A stretch of DNA of 54,532 nt from Holophagaceae bacterium (GTDB lineage: Bacteria > Acidobacteriota > Holophagae > Holophagales > Holophagaceae): positions 1 through 54,532 of the forward strand of contig JANXPB010000236.1 in the NCBI GenBank assembly GCA_025357545.1, written 5' to 3'. Positions 18,752 through 28,294 of this stretch are shown here, one piece after another (the first letter of the stretch is position 1; every line of letters begins with the position of its first letter). Both the position numbers and the translations under genes were made by a program. Below the pieces are notes generated by a model. That model searched no databases and had not been told where the DNA came from. It was given only the letters and a program-made list of their open reading frames with translations.

Positions 18752-19780
18752 CTAAAGGGTCCTTCCCGCGCTTTTTCCTGCACAGCGCAAATCCTGGCAG
18801 GCGCGGGTGACCCTGTCGGCCATGCTCTGTTCAGCTTTTTTCAGGTAGGGCCGCGGGTCGTAGGCCTTCTTGTTGCCCACGTCCCCATCCACTTTCAACA
18901 CCCCATCGTAGTGCTTGAACATGTGGTCGGCGATGGCGCGGGTGAAGGCGTACTGCGTGTCCGTGTCGATGTTCATTTTGACAACGCCATAGTCCAGGGT
19001 TTCGTGGATCTCTTCGAGGCTCGACCCGGACCCGCCGTGGAAGACCAGCATCGCCTTGGCCCCATGGCAAGCGGACCCCATGGCCGCCTGGCCATCCCGC
19101 AGGATGGTGGGCTTGAGCTGCACGTTGCCGGGCTTGTAGACGCCATGCACGTTGCCGAAAGTGGCCGCCAGCATGTAGGTGCCGATCGGCCCCAGGGCCC
19201 GTTGCACCGCGACCATGTCCGCAGGCGTTGTGTAGAGCTTCTCCTTGCCCACGACGCTGGTGTCATGGCCGTCTTCCTCGCCGCCCACCACGCCGATCTC
19301 CACTTCCAGGATCAGTTCCGACGCGGCGCAGCGCTTCAACAGCTCACTGGACCTGGCGATGTTCTCATCCAGGGGCAGTTCCGAGCCGTCGAACATGTGG
19401 GCGTTGAACAGGTTTCCCTGCCCCGCCGCCCGCCGCCGCTCCGTCTCCGCGATGAGGGGCAGGACAAAACTTTCCAGGTATTTCGGGTGGCAGTGGTCCG
19501 TGTGCAAGGCCACGTTCACGTCGTACTCCCGGGCCATCAGGTGAACATATTCCGCCATGGCGGTGGCGCCCTTGGCCATGTCCTTGATGCCCAGGCCACT
19601 GAAGAATTCCGCACCGCCGGTGGAAATCTGCACGATGCCATCGGCGTTGGCCTGCTTCAGGCCCAGCAACACCGCATTCACCGTTTCGGTGGAAGTCACA
19701 TTGAAGGCCGGGTAGGCGAAGTGCGCTTCTTTCGCCCGCTGCAGCATGCTCAGGTACTGACTTGGATTCACCACCGCCAT
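18752..19780 (-). CDS. fbaA: Class II fructose-bisphosphate aldolase
   Basis: MAVVNPSQYLSMLQRAKEAHFAYPAFNVTSTETV, VALHTDHCHPKYLE, HGGSGSSLEEIHETLDYGVVKMNIDTDTQYAFTRAI. Confidence 0.92.
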   Translation of the reverse strand: MAVVNPSQYLSMLQRAKEAHFAYPAFNVTSTETVNAVLLGLKQANADGIVQISTGGAEFFSGLGIKDMAKGATAMAEYVHLMAREYDVNVALHTDHCHPKYLESFVLPLIAETERRRAAGQGNLFNAHMFDGSELPLDENIARSSELLKRCAASELILEVEIGVVGGEEDGHDTSVVGKEKLYTTPADMVAVQRALGPIGTYMLAATFGNVHGVYKPGNVQLKPTILRDGQAAMGSACHGAKAMLVFHGGSGSSLEEIHETLDYGVVKMNIDTDTQYAFTRAIADHMFKHYDGVLKVDGDVGNKKAYDPRPYLKKAEQSMADRVTRACQDLRCAGKSAGRTL

Positions 19781-19923
19781 AATCGGCCCCGTCAAATCCT
19801 CAAGGATAGCCCTCGCACCGCTATCCCCCAAAAACCTGGTTTCAGGGGCTAGCCGTGGGCGGCTGGCGAGTTCGCCAGAACCCGAACCGGTTATCATCGG
19901 GGTCCTCCCCTTCTGGAGTCCTC

Positions 19924-20778
19924 ATGGTTCTTGACCTGCGCGTTGCTTTGGCCGCCCTGGCCTTGTCCACCCTTCCAGTACGGAGCCAGGAGCCAAATCC
20001 ACCCGACCCCGAGGCGGGCCAAAGACCCATAGTAAATTCGCCAGGACCGGCCTGCGCAGTGCCCAAGCTCCTGTGGGACGATACGATTTTTGTGCTCAAG
20101 GCTCCTGCGCGCTGGGAGGCAAAGGAATGGGTGGTTGCGGGCGGTGCCCTGACCGCGGTGGTGGGCACCGCCCTGTTGCTGGACACCCACCTGCGCGACG
20201 AGTCCCAGCGCCACCGGAACTTAAGGACCGACAACATGGCCCGGGGAGTCCAGCTCTTCGGCGCCGGTTACGCCTTTGGGGTCATCGGCGGGTTCTGGGT
20301 CTACGGGAAGCTGGCCGGCGATTCAGAAGCCCTCCACACTGGCCTGGACGCCGCAGAGGCGAGCCTCATCGCCGGGGCCGTCCTCGGGCCCTTGCTCAAG
20401 TCGGCGGTGGGACGCAGCCGCCCTTCCCGGCAAGAAGGTGCTTTCCACTTCCAAGCCTTCGGTGGCGGCGTGTCCTTTCCCTCGGGCCACACCACCGAGG
20501 CCTTCACCGTGGCCACGGTCATCTCCGAGCACTACCCGCAAATTTGGGTGCGTTGCCTGGCCTACGGAACCGCAGCCCTGGTGGGGGCTGCCCGGATTCA
20601 ACAGAACGCGCACTTCGCCTCGGATGTGCTGGGTGGAGCCTTGCTCGGGACCCTGGTGGGCAGAATGGTGGTGACCCGCGAGGGGCAGCGACGTGGAGGG
20701 CCGGGAAAGCTGCAGGTGTCCTTGACCACGAGCATCGGCCCTGGTTACCAAGGGGCGGTCCTCTCCGTGCGCCTCTAA
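19924..20778 (+). CDS. PAP2-family phosphatase, secreted or membrane
   Basis: KSAVGRSRPSR, FPSGHTTEAFTVATVISEHYP, AARIQQNAHFASDVLGG (PAP2 motifs KxxxxxxRP / PSGH / RxxxxxHxxxD); N-terminal signal. Confidence 0.87.
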   Translation: MVLDLRVALAALALSTLPVRSQEPNPPDPEAGQRPIVNSPGPACAVPKLLWDDTIFVLKAPARWEAKEWVVAGGALTAVVGTALLLDTHLRDESQRHRNLRTDNMARGVQLFGAGYAFGVIGGFWVYGKLAGDSEALHTGLDAAEASLIAGAVLGPLLKSAVGRSRPSRQEGAFHFQAFGGGVSFPSGHTTEAFTVATVISEHYPQIWVRCLAYGTAALVGAARIQQNAHFASDVLGGALLGTLVGRMVVTREGQRRGGPGKLQVSLTTSIGPGYQGAVLSVRL

Positions 20779-20857
20779 AGGTCTGCTGACTTCGCCTTGC
20801 CCGCTTTGTGTGAATTGTCTGCACCGTCCGCCCCGACTTAAGCACTACTCTGACTCC

Positions 20858-22372
20858 ATGCGCATCGCTGCCATTGACGTGGGTTCCAACTCCCTCCACC
20901 TGGTGGTTGTGGAGACCGACGGCATGGGCGGCCACCATGTCCTGGCGCGGGAAAAGGCCATGGTGCGTCTCGCCCGTGGCGAAGCCAAGAGCGGGCGCAT
21001 CAGCGCCGAGGCCTTTGCGGCGGGCTTGGAGACCCTCGCCCGGATGAAGGGGGTGATCGATTCCCTGGAATGCGAGACCGTTATGGCCTGCGGCACTGCC
21101 GCGCTGCGCAATGCCTCCAACGCACCGGAATTCCTGGCCGAGGCCGCGCGCATCGGCATCCCCATCCGCATCATTTCCGGCGAGGAGGAGGCCCGGCTCA
21201 TCCACCAGGCCGTGAGCCACGCCATCCCCTTTCCTGATGAGCCCGTGGTCTTGGTGGACATCGGCGGTGGCAGCACGGAGCTCACCTGGGTCGGCGAGGG
21301 CAGCGTCCTGGCCAGCATCTCCATTCCCTGGGGCCTGCAGCGCCTCGCGGACGCGGCTGCAACGGCGGACCCGCCCACCGCCAAGGACCTTAAGAACGTG
21401 AATGGACTCATGCGCAAGGCCCTCAAGAAGGCCCGCAAAGGCCTCCCGAAGCATTTGCCTGGGGGCCGATTGGTGCTTGGGACTTCCGGCACGCTGGAGG
21501 ACCTGGGCCGGGGGGCCAGCGGCAGCTACATTTTTTCAGCTGAGCAACTGCGCCCTTTCCGGCAGAAACTCTGGCGCACCAATGCGAAAGGGCGGGTGGA
21601 GCGGCTCGGCGTGGATCCCAAGCGCGCCGAGGTGCTGCACGTAGGCGCATCCTGGGCCTCGGCGCTGCTGGACTGGGTGGGCGCCCGGGAAGTCCGGGTG
21701 CTGCCGGTGGGGCTGCGGGAAGGCATGATCTGGGAAGCCCTGAAACATGGTGGCGTGGCCATCCCGCCCCTGGCGGAGCGGCGCCGGATTTCCGTGGAGC
21801 AGTTGGCCGCACGGCTGGACCCGGATCCCGGTCACAGCCTGCATGTGCAGCGCCTCGCGGACCAGTTGTTCGTGGCCCTGAGTCCCTATTTCGAATTGGG
21901 CGATCCGGAACGCGAATGGCTTTCCTACGCGGCGCGGCTCCATGACGTCGGGTTTTCGCTGTCCGAGAAAGGCCACCACAAGCACGGCGCCTACCTTATC
22001 CGCAACGCCAGCCTCAAGGGGTTCTGGCCAGAAGAAGTGGACATCATTTCCCAGGTGGTGCGTCACCATCGCGGCAAGGCCCCGGACCCCGCTAAACACG
22101 AGGCCTTCCGGCAACTGGAGCCCTGGCACCGCAATGTGGTAGAAAAGCTCTGCGCGATCCTGCGGGCTGCCGATGCCCTGGACCGGCGGCGGCGTCAGGC
22201 CGTGCGAGGCATCCGCGCCGAGGTCGAAGGAGACCGGTTGATCCTGTGGCTTGAAGCCGCCGGAGACCTTAAACCCGAGTCGGAAGCGCTGGAAGAAAAG
22301 GGCGATCTCCTCTTCCGCCTGCTTGAGGCGCCGGTGGAGATACGCGCGGAGAGCGGCGGCTCAAGGGTTTGA
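20858..22372 (+). CDS. Ppx/GppA exopolyphosphatase/pppGpp phosphohydrolase with HD-type C-terminus
   Basis: AAIDVGSNSLHLVVVE, VVLVDIGGGSTELTW, GTSGTLEDLGRG, LHDVGFSLSEKGHHKHGAYLI. Confidence 0.92.
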   Translation: MRIAAIDVGSNSLHLVVVETDGMGGHHVLAREKAMVRLARGEAKSGRISAEAFAAGLETLARMKGVIDSLECETVMACGTAALRNASNAPEFLAEAARIGIPIRIISGEEEARLIHQAVSHAIPFPDEPVVLVDIGGGSTELTWVGEGSVLASISIPWGLQRLADAAATADPPTAKDLKNVNGLMRKALKKARKGLPKHLPGGRLVLGTSGTLEDLGRGASGSYIFSAEQLRPFRQKLWRTNAKGRVERLGVDPKRAEVLHVGASWASALLDWVGAREVRVLPVGLREGMIWEALKHGGVAIPPLAERRRISVEQLAARLDPDPGHSLHVQRLADQLFVALSPYFELGDPEREWLSYAARLHDVGFSLSEKGHHKHGAYLIRNASLKGFWPEEVDIISQVVRHHRGKAPDPAKHEAFRQLEPWHRNVVEKLCAILRAADALDRRRRQAVRGIRAEVEGDRLILWLEAAGDLKPESEALEEKGDLLFRLLEAPVEIRAESGGSRV

Positions 22373-22528
22373 GCCAGGTGCGGCGAGAATTGCCGGAGCG
22401 CTTGGCGGGCTGCGCCGGGGGGATTCAACGCTGACGTTCATCCACTGCCCTTACCGCATCCACGACCTTCCGCATGGTTTTTGTTTCCATACGCGCTCCA
22501 GTACCATGAAGCAAATCGGAGTTCATCG

Positions 22529-23821
22529 ATGTCCCTGCTCGTGAAGAACGCCCGGATCCTGGACCCAGCGCAACAACTGGATGTGCTTGGATCGCTCCTG
22601 GTGGTGGAGGGCACAGTCGCCGCCATCGGCGCCGGGGCCGACCAGGATCCCCGGGGCGCCGGAGCAGAGGTCGTGGACGCGGGCGGCAAGTTGCTGAGCC
22701 CGGGCTTCATCGACCTCCACGTGCACTTTCGCGAACCGGGGCAGACCCCCAAGGAATCCATCGAGACGGGCTCCCGGGCCGCCATCGCCGGAGGCTTCAC
22801 CACGGTGTGCGCCATGGCCAACACCCGGCCCGCCAACGACAGTGTGGCAGTCACGGAACTGATGCTGGCGCGGGCCAACGCCGCCAACCTTTGCCGCTAT
22901 TTTCCCCTGGGCGCCCTGACAGTGGGCATGGCCGGTGAGGAACTCTGTGATTTCGGCACCCTGAAGGCCAGCGGTTGCGTGGCCTTCAGCGACGACGGCC
23001 TGCCCGTGATGAACGCTGAAATCATGCGCCGGGCGCTGGAATACACGGCCTGGCTGAAGGTGCCCATCGTGGCCCACGAGGAGGACCAGCACCTGGCGGG
23101 CAAGGGCTACATGCATGAAGGCGCGGTGAGCGCCTCCCTGGGTTGCCTTGGCATCCCGAGCGCCGCAGAGGAGGCCATGGTGGCCCGGGACATCGTGCTG
23201 GCGGAGCACACTGGCGGCCATCTGCACTTGGCCCACATCAGCACCGCCGGCAGCCTGCGCATGATCCGCGAGGCCAAGGCGCGTGGCCTGAACGTCACCT
23301 GCGAGGTGACGCCGCACCACTTCGCCCTCACGGACAAGGAGCTAATGAAGTTCGATTCGGACTTCAAGATGAACCCGCCCCTGCGCACCGAGGCGGATCT
23401 CGATGCGGTGCTGGCGGCCCTGGCGGACGGCACCGTGGATGCCATCGCCACGGACCACGCTCCCCACGGCTGGGACGACAAGGAAGTGGAACTGCCCATC
23501 GCGGCCTTCGGCGTCATCGGTCTGGAAACCGCGTTTCCGCTTACGCTGCATCTCCTAGTGAACAAGGGCATCATCTCGCTGGGCAAAGCCATCAGCCTGC
23601 TCACCTGGGCACCCGCGAAGGTCTTCCACTTGGATGCGCAAGGCCTCGGCAGCCTGAAGGTTGGTGCCCCCGCTGACTTCACGCTCATCGACCTCAACGC
23701 CAGCATCAAGGTCGACCGGGCCTTCATCCAGAGCCGCAGCTACAACACGCCCTTCAAGGGCTGGGAACTGCCCGGCAGGGTGGTGGGCACTTGGCTGGGC
23801 GGAGTCAAGGTGTGGGGATAG
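22529..23821 (+). CDS. pyrC: Dihydroorotase
   Basis: GFIDLHVHFREPGQTPKESIETGSRAAIAGGFTTVCAMANTRPAND, CEVTPHHFALTD, DAIATDHAPHGWDDKE. Confidence 0.95.
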   Translation: MSLLVKNARILDPAQQLDVLGSLLVVEGTVAAIGAGADQDPRGAGAEVVDAGGKLLSPGFIDLHVHFREPGQTPKESIETGSRAAIAGGFTTVCAMANTRPANDSVAVTELMLARANAANLCRYFPLGALTVGMAGEELCDFGTLKASGCVAFSDDGLPVMNAEIMRRALEYTAWLKVPIVAHEEDQHLAGKGYMHEGAVSASLGCLGIPSAAEEAMVARDIVLAEHTGGHLHLAHISTAGSLRMIREAKARGLNVTCEVTPHHFALTDKELMKFDSDFKMNPPLRTEADLDAVLAALADGTVDAIATDHAPHGWDDKEVELPIAAFGVIGLETAFPLTLHLLVNKGIISLGKAISLLTWAPAKVFHLDAQGLGSLKVGAPADFTLIDLNASIKVDRAFIQSRSYNTPFKGWELPGRVVGTWLGGVKVWG

Positions 23822-23826
23822 CTCTG

Positions 23827-24621
23827 GTGCCCTCCTCCCTGCCCAGCAGGACCGTCCTTGTAACGGGCGCCGCGTCGGGCATCGGGCACGCCACGGCCTT
23901 GCGCTTCTCCGAGAGCGGAGCGGCTGTCGCCCTGGGGGATGTGGATTTTCCCGGGGTACAAGAACTCGCGGCGGGCATTGCGAAATCCGGCCGCCAAGCC
24001 CTGGACTTGGCCTTGGATGTGCGGGTCGAATCCCAGTGGGAAGAAGGACTCGCCCACACCCTGGACACCTTCGGTCGGCTGGACGTGCTGGTCTCCTGCG
24101 CAGGCATCTCGTTCGCCAAGCCTGTGGACGAGATGAGCCTTGAAGAATGGCGCGCCGTCATGGCGGTGAATCTGGAGGGCGCCTTCCTCGCCGTGAAGCA
24201 CGGCATCCGCGCGATGCGGGGCCCTAACAACGGAAGCGGCGGCAGCATCGTGCTCGTGTCCTCCGCATCGGGGCTGAAGGGTTCCCCCGGCGCCAGCGCC
24301 TACGCTGCCAGCAAGGCGGGGCTCAATATGCTGGCCCGGTCCGCCGCCCTGGAATGCGCGGCAGCCAAGGATGGCATCCGGATCAACGTCGTGGCGCCCG
24401 CAGGGGTCCGCACCCCCATGTGGACGTCCATGCCCTTCTTCCAACAACTCGCGGCGGCCCAGGGCGAAGCCGCCGCCTGGGCTGGCTTGGAAGCCTCCCA
24501 GCCCTTGGGACGATTCGCGACGCCCCAGGAAATCGCCGCGGCCATCCAGTTCCTCGCCTCCAAAGAAGCCGCAACGATTACCGGCAGCGAACTTGTGATC
24601 GACGGTGGCTACACGGCCTGA
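23827..24621 (+). CDS. SDR-family oxidoreductase
   Basis: VLVTGAASGIGHATALRF, LVSCAGISFAKP, SGLKGSPGASAYAASKAGL (YxxxK), GSELVIDGGYTA; probable GTG start. Confidence 0.9.
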   Translation: MPSSLPSRTVLVTGAASGIGHATALRFSESGAAVALGDVDFPGVQELAAGIAKSGRQALDLALDVRVESQWEEGLAHTLDTFGRLDVLVSCAGISFAKPVDEMSLEEWRAVMAVNLEGAFLAVKHGIRAMRGPNNGSGGSIVLVSSASGLKGSPGASAYAASKAGLNMLARSAALECAAAKDGIRINVVAPAGVRTPMWTSMPFFQQLAAAQGEAAAWAGLEASQPLGRFATPQEIAAAIQFLASKEAATITGSELVIDGGYTA

Positions 24622-24670
24622 CTTCCGATCCACCGCGCCCGGGTGGTTCAAAAAATGGAATACTGATTCC

Positions 24671-25198
24671 ATGGCCATCTCCCCAAGCACTTGGCGTTGG
24701 ATTGCGATTTCGGCGCTTTGGACCCTCGTCGGGGGGATCGGATTCGTGGTGCTGGTGCAGGCTATGCTGGTGGTCTTCGCGCCCTTCGGCGACTGGCAGC
24801 TGCCAGGAGTGGCCAAGGTCGCCATCGTGAACGTCGAGCGGGATGAGCAGGGCCGCATCTCAGGAAAAGTGCTGGCCCGGCAAGGTGCGAAGGACCGGAT
24901 CCTGACCCTTTCGAAAGAGGAAGCCCTGGAGTTGGAGGACCTGGCAGAGGCCTGGATCCTCGATAACTACTACGCCGCAGGGGCCCGTCCAGACCAGTTT
25001 CTGTTGACCCCCCAACGTCTGTTGATGGAATATCCGGAGCCGCTGATCCTGTTGGCGCTCTGGGGGATCCACCGGCTTCGCCGGGCCCAGGTGAAGGCCG
25101 CTAAAGAGGTGCCCGATCGACCACGCACCGTGTGGCGGGATGAATTCCATGTGCGGGCCGAACGCTTTTCTTCCCCAAAGGGACCTGAAGAAATCTAA
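24671..25198 (+). CDS. Hypothetical membrane-anchored protein
   Basis: N-terminal TM (WIAISALWTLVGGIGFVVLVQAMLVVF); no family recognised. Confidence 0.55.
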   Translation: MAISPSTWRWIAISALWTLVGGIGFVVLVQAMLVVFAPFGDWQLPGVAKVAIVNVERDEQGRISGKVLARQGAKDRILTLSKEEALELEDLAEAWILDNYYAAGARPDQFLLTPQRLLMEYPEPLILLALWGIHRLRRAQVKAAKEVPDRPRTVWRDEFHVRAERFSSPKGPEEI

Positions 25199-25270
25199 TC
25201 CAGGCATGTTTTGCCCTTTGCTTGGCTCGAAAGTCGCCTTGGTTTTACCTGCGCGACATCGGGAGGCCCC

Positions 25271-25759
25271 ATGCGCCAATCAGGTTTCACTCTCATCGAG
25301 TTGCTATTGGTGTTGGCGATCATCGGCATCATCAGCGCCATCGCCATTCCCGCGCTGCTGTCCCAGCGGGCCCGGGCCCGGGACAAGGCCTGCATCACCA
25401 GCACGGTGGGTCACCTGGGTGACATTGTGGGTCAGTACGATATGGCCAAGGAAGACCAAGGCAACAATGCCGCTGGGATCACGAATGCCATCAGGAACTA
25501 CCTAACCAGAACGGTTACAGACAGGGATCCCTGGGATTCCACTGTTACTGCGTTGAACCCAAGCCCATTCCAGATCAGCGGCAACCTCACCAAATCCGAC
25601 TTCGAGGGCAACATGAATCCCAGCCCCTTCCTGGGCCGGGGCCGGGCCTACATCCAGTTCGCCTCCAGTGCCCAGCCGGGTTTCATCGGTGTGATCGTGC
25701 GGGTCCAGCTCCAGCAGAATGGTGACACTCTGGTCAAAAAAACCGCCGCGGTTGAATGA
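25271..25759 (+). CDS. Type IV pilin/pseudopilin-like protein
   Basis: Prepilin peptidase motif SG|FTLIELLLVLAIIGIISAIAIPALLSQRARA. Confidence 0.9.
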   Translation: MRQSGFTLIELLLVLAIIGIISAIAIPALLSQRARARDKACITSTVGHLGDIVGQYDMAKEDQGNNAAGITNAIRNYLTRTVTDRDPWDSTVTALNPSPFQISGNLTKSDFEGNMNPSPFLGRGRAYIQFASSAQPGFIGVIVRVQLQQNGDTLVKKTAAVE

Positions 25760-25781
25760 GGACCAGGGCAGATCCCAGGAC

Positions 25782-27107
25782 TCAGCAATCGCAGGAACCA
25801 CAACAATCACCGCAATCGCCGCAGTCGCATGAGTCGCAGCAATCACCGCAGCCGTTTCCACCGGATTTTTTAGCCTGGTGCGCCACCTCCTGGGCGCCCT
25901 CCGAGAGGCCTTCCAGATCCTCGGGACCCTCGGCGGCAAAGCGGAAGGGCTTCACCAGTTGCCGTGCTGCCTGACCGGCGAACATCAGGTTCAGCAGGAG
26001 CCCGTAGGCTGCCCCCAGCTTGGTCTCAGGGCCCACCCACACCGGGAAGAAGAAGGCCAGGGGCAAGGCCAGCACCAGCACCACCGGGGCCAGCAGCACC
26101 CGCGCCCAGGCCGTGGACTGGGCCAAAGTGGCAGTGACGACAGCCTGGGCCCGGACCATGGCACGCCGCCTCTGGACCACAGGACTTTTCGCGGCTGTGG
26201 AGCAGCCCGCACCATGGCAGGCCGCGCCCAGGCGCGCGGAAAGGTTGGTCTGAAGTCGCGTGACGAAGAGGGTCAGGCGGTCCGCGGAGAGCGGCAAGGC
26301 CTCGAGGTGGGCCGCCACGTTCTGGCCAGCCTCGGCTACGCGGACCCCCATGGCCTCGACCTGGGCGGGGGTAGGGGTTGCAGTCACTCCAAGCGCGGTG
26401 CGGAAGGCGTTGAACTCGCCGAGCCGCGCATCCTTTGCTTCATCCTCGTAGGCGTCCAGCAAGTAGATCAGCTTGCCGAACTCCCGGCCCAGCGCCTCCA
26501 ACCTGGGCACTAAATCCGGTCGGCCTGCCAGCCGGGCCCCAGCCCCGAACAGAATGCCCGTCCCCTCGGCGGTGGGCGCGACCACCTGGCCCAACAATGC
26601 CTCCGCGGGGAGCCGCCCAGCCATGGCGGCAGCGCGGCGCTCGCGGCCCGTTTGCGAAGCCAGCAGCGCGCGTAATGCCTGCACCGGAACCCCCCAGGCC
26701 TCCAGGTCCTCGGAGGCCTTCCGGAAGGGGGTGCCCAAAAACCATGCGGCGGAATCAACAAACCGGGAGGGCGCATCGTCGCGACGGTCCGCCAGCTGGG
26801 CCTCGGAGATGAACAGGGTTGCGGCCGCCGCGAAGCGGAGGCGCATCGGCAGAGAACCATCCTCTTGCGGAAGGGCCAGGCAATTGTAGGACCGGAGGGC
26901 CCGGTTCAGGGACTGCGGCGGCGCGGCCTCCGGCTCCAAGGCCTCCAGCAGTTCCGCCAGAAACACCATGTCGTGGCTCAGGAGGAAGCGGCTGCGTTGG
27001 CCGTAGCGCGCGCCAAGGGTCTTGCAGACCCCGCAGTAGGCCAGCCGCCGCGCCTCCCGTACGCCCGCAGGCTGGGTGCAGATCTTCGCCTTCATCAGTC
27101 CGAACAT
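25782..27107 (-). CDS. DUF5685-like protein with Cys-rich C-terminal tail
   Basis: MFGLMKAKICTQP...YCGVCKTLGARYGQRSRFLLSHDMVFLAELLEAL; tail GCGDCCDSCDCGDCGDCCGSCDC. Confidence 0.75.
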   Translation of the reverse strand: MFGLMKAKICTQPAGVREARRLAYCGVCKTLGARYGQRSRFLLSHDMVFLAELLEALEPEAAPPQSLNRALRSYNCLALPQEDGSLPMRLRFAAAATLFISEAQLADRRDDAPSRFVDSAAWFLGTPFRKASEDLEAWGVPVQALRALLASQTGRERRAAAMAGRLPAEALLGQVVAPTAEGTGILFGAGARLAGRPDLVPRLEALGREFGKLIYLLDAYEDEAKDARLGEFNAFRTALGVTATPTPAQVEAMGVRVAEAGQNVAAHLEALPLSADRLTLFVTRLQTNLSARLGAACHGAGCSTAAKSPVVQRRRAMVRAQAVVTATLAQSTAWARVLLAPVVLVLALPLAFFFPVWVGPETKLGAAYGLLLNLMFAGQAARQLVKPFRFAAEGPEDLEGLSEGAQEVAHQAKKSGGNGCGDCCDSCDCGDCGDCCGSCDC

Positions 27108-27290
27108 GGCGGCCTCGCAAAAGGAAGAAAGTAGGGGCAGGTGGATGGAATTCTGCCCGCCACCGCCCGGCCCTGTCCACCTGGGGCCCACACCTTAAGC
27201 AACTCTAGACTCCGCCCCCCCCCCAAAAGTCCAGCGGGGCCTCAGGATCAGCGCTTCATCCAGCCCCTGCCTTCGCTGCATAATCCGCGT

Positions 27291-28232
27291 ATGGGCCTTC
27301 GCAAGCTACAGCGCCATCTCACGTGGCTGGAATCTTTTGTCACCGCCGTCGAGACGGGCACCCTCGACGGCGCGGCCCAGCATTTGGGCGTGGCACGCAG
27401 CGTGGTGAGCGAGCACTTGAAAGCACTCGAGGAGTCCGTGACCCACGGCGACGCGCTGCTGGAGCGGGGGCCGGGCAAGCGGCTGAAGCTTACGCCCCGG
27501 GGTGAACGGCTCTACGCCGCCGCCCAGGGCCCGCTGCACCAACTGGACCTGAAACGCCTTCAGGACTTCGCGAGCCTGGAGCCGAATCTCCGGCTGGGGC
27601 TCAATCCCACCCTTTCCACTGCGTTGCTGGATGGCATCACTGCGGAGATGGCCCGGCGGGACATCAAGCTGGAGACCAGTTTCGGCGGGGCCTTCGATTT
27701 GGTGCGCCAGGTGCAGACCCGACAGCTGGACCTGGCCCTGGGCTTCACACCCCTGCCCCCCCATCGCGGGGTGGAAAGCCAGGTGCTGGCCCACCTGCCC
27801 TTCGTGGTGCTGGCAGCTCCGGACTCCGAGGCAGCAAAGGCCTTCGGCACCCGGCTCCAAGTGAAGGTGGCGGATCTGGCTGCCTTGCCCTTTGTGGACT
27901 GGCTGCGGGACGATCCCTATGGCGGCGCCAATAGCCAGCGCTTTACCGAGGCCGGTATCACGGTGAAAGAGGTGGCGCGGGTTGAGAGTTTCCTCCAGCT
28001 CTACCCAGCGCTGCGGGCCTACGGAGCCTGCGCCATCGCGCCGGATCTGAGACCCCTGGCACCGTTTCCCGCAGATTTGGGGATCTGGAAGCTCAAGGAG
28101 CCGGTGGCCCAGTTCGTAGAGGTCGTGGCCCTGGAACCGGCCGGGGGCGCCCGGGCCGAAGCTCTGGCCTGCCTGGGCTTCCTCAAGGCCCACCTGGCTA
28201 AGTTTCACCAATTGTCGAAAAACAGACCATAA
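27291..28232 (+). CDS. LysR-family transcriptional regulator
   Basis: N-terminal wHTH LTWLESFVTAVETGTLDGAAQHLGVARSVVSEHLKALEESV, substrate-binding domain downstream. Confidence 0.87.
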   Translation: MGLRKLQRHLTWLESFVTAVETGTLDGAAQHLGVARSVVSEHLKALEESVTHGDALLERGPGKRLKLTPRGERLYAAAQGPLHQLDLKRLQDFASLEPNLRLGLNPTLSTALLDGITAEMARRDIKLETSFGGAFDLVRQVQTRQLDLALGFTPLPPHRGVESQVLAHLPFVVLAAPDSEAAKAFGTRLQVKVADLAALPFVDWLRDDPYGGANSQRFTEAGITVKEVARVESFLQLYPALRAYGACAIAPDLRPLAPFPADLGIWKLKEPVAQFVEVVALEPAGGARAEALACLGFLKAHLAKFHQLSKNRP

Positions 28233-28294
28233 GGTCGAACTATTTTGGATTTTCGCCTAGAGTCCGGAGCCCCATAATGGGAGTTGGAGCCCCT

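Noticed and set aside
25782-25860. CRISPR-like short repeat (CAATCGCAG/CAATCACCGCAG units)
   Set aside because: Units ~9-12 bp without unique spacers; they encode the Cys/Gly/Asp tail of the DUF5685-like protein
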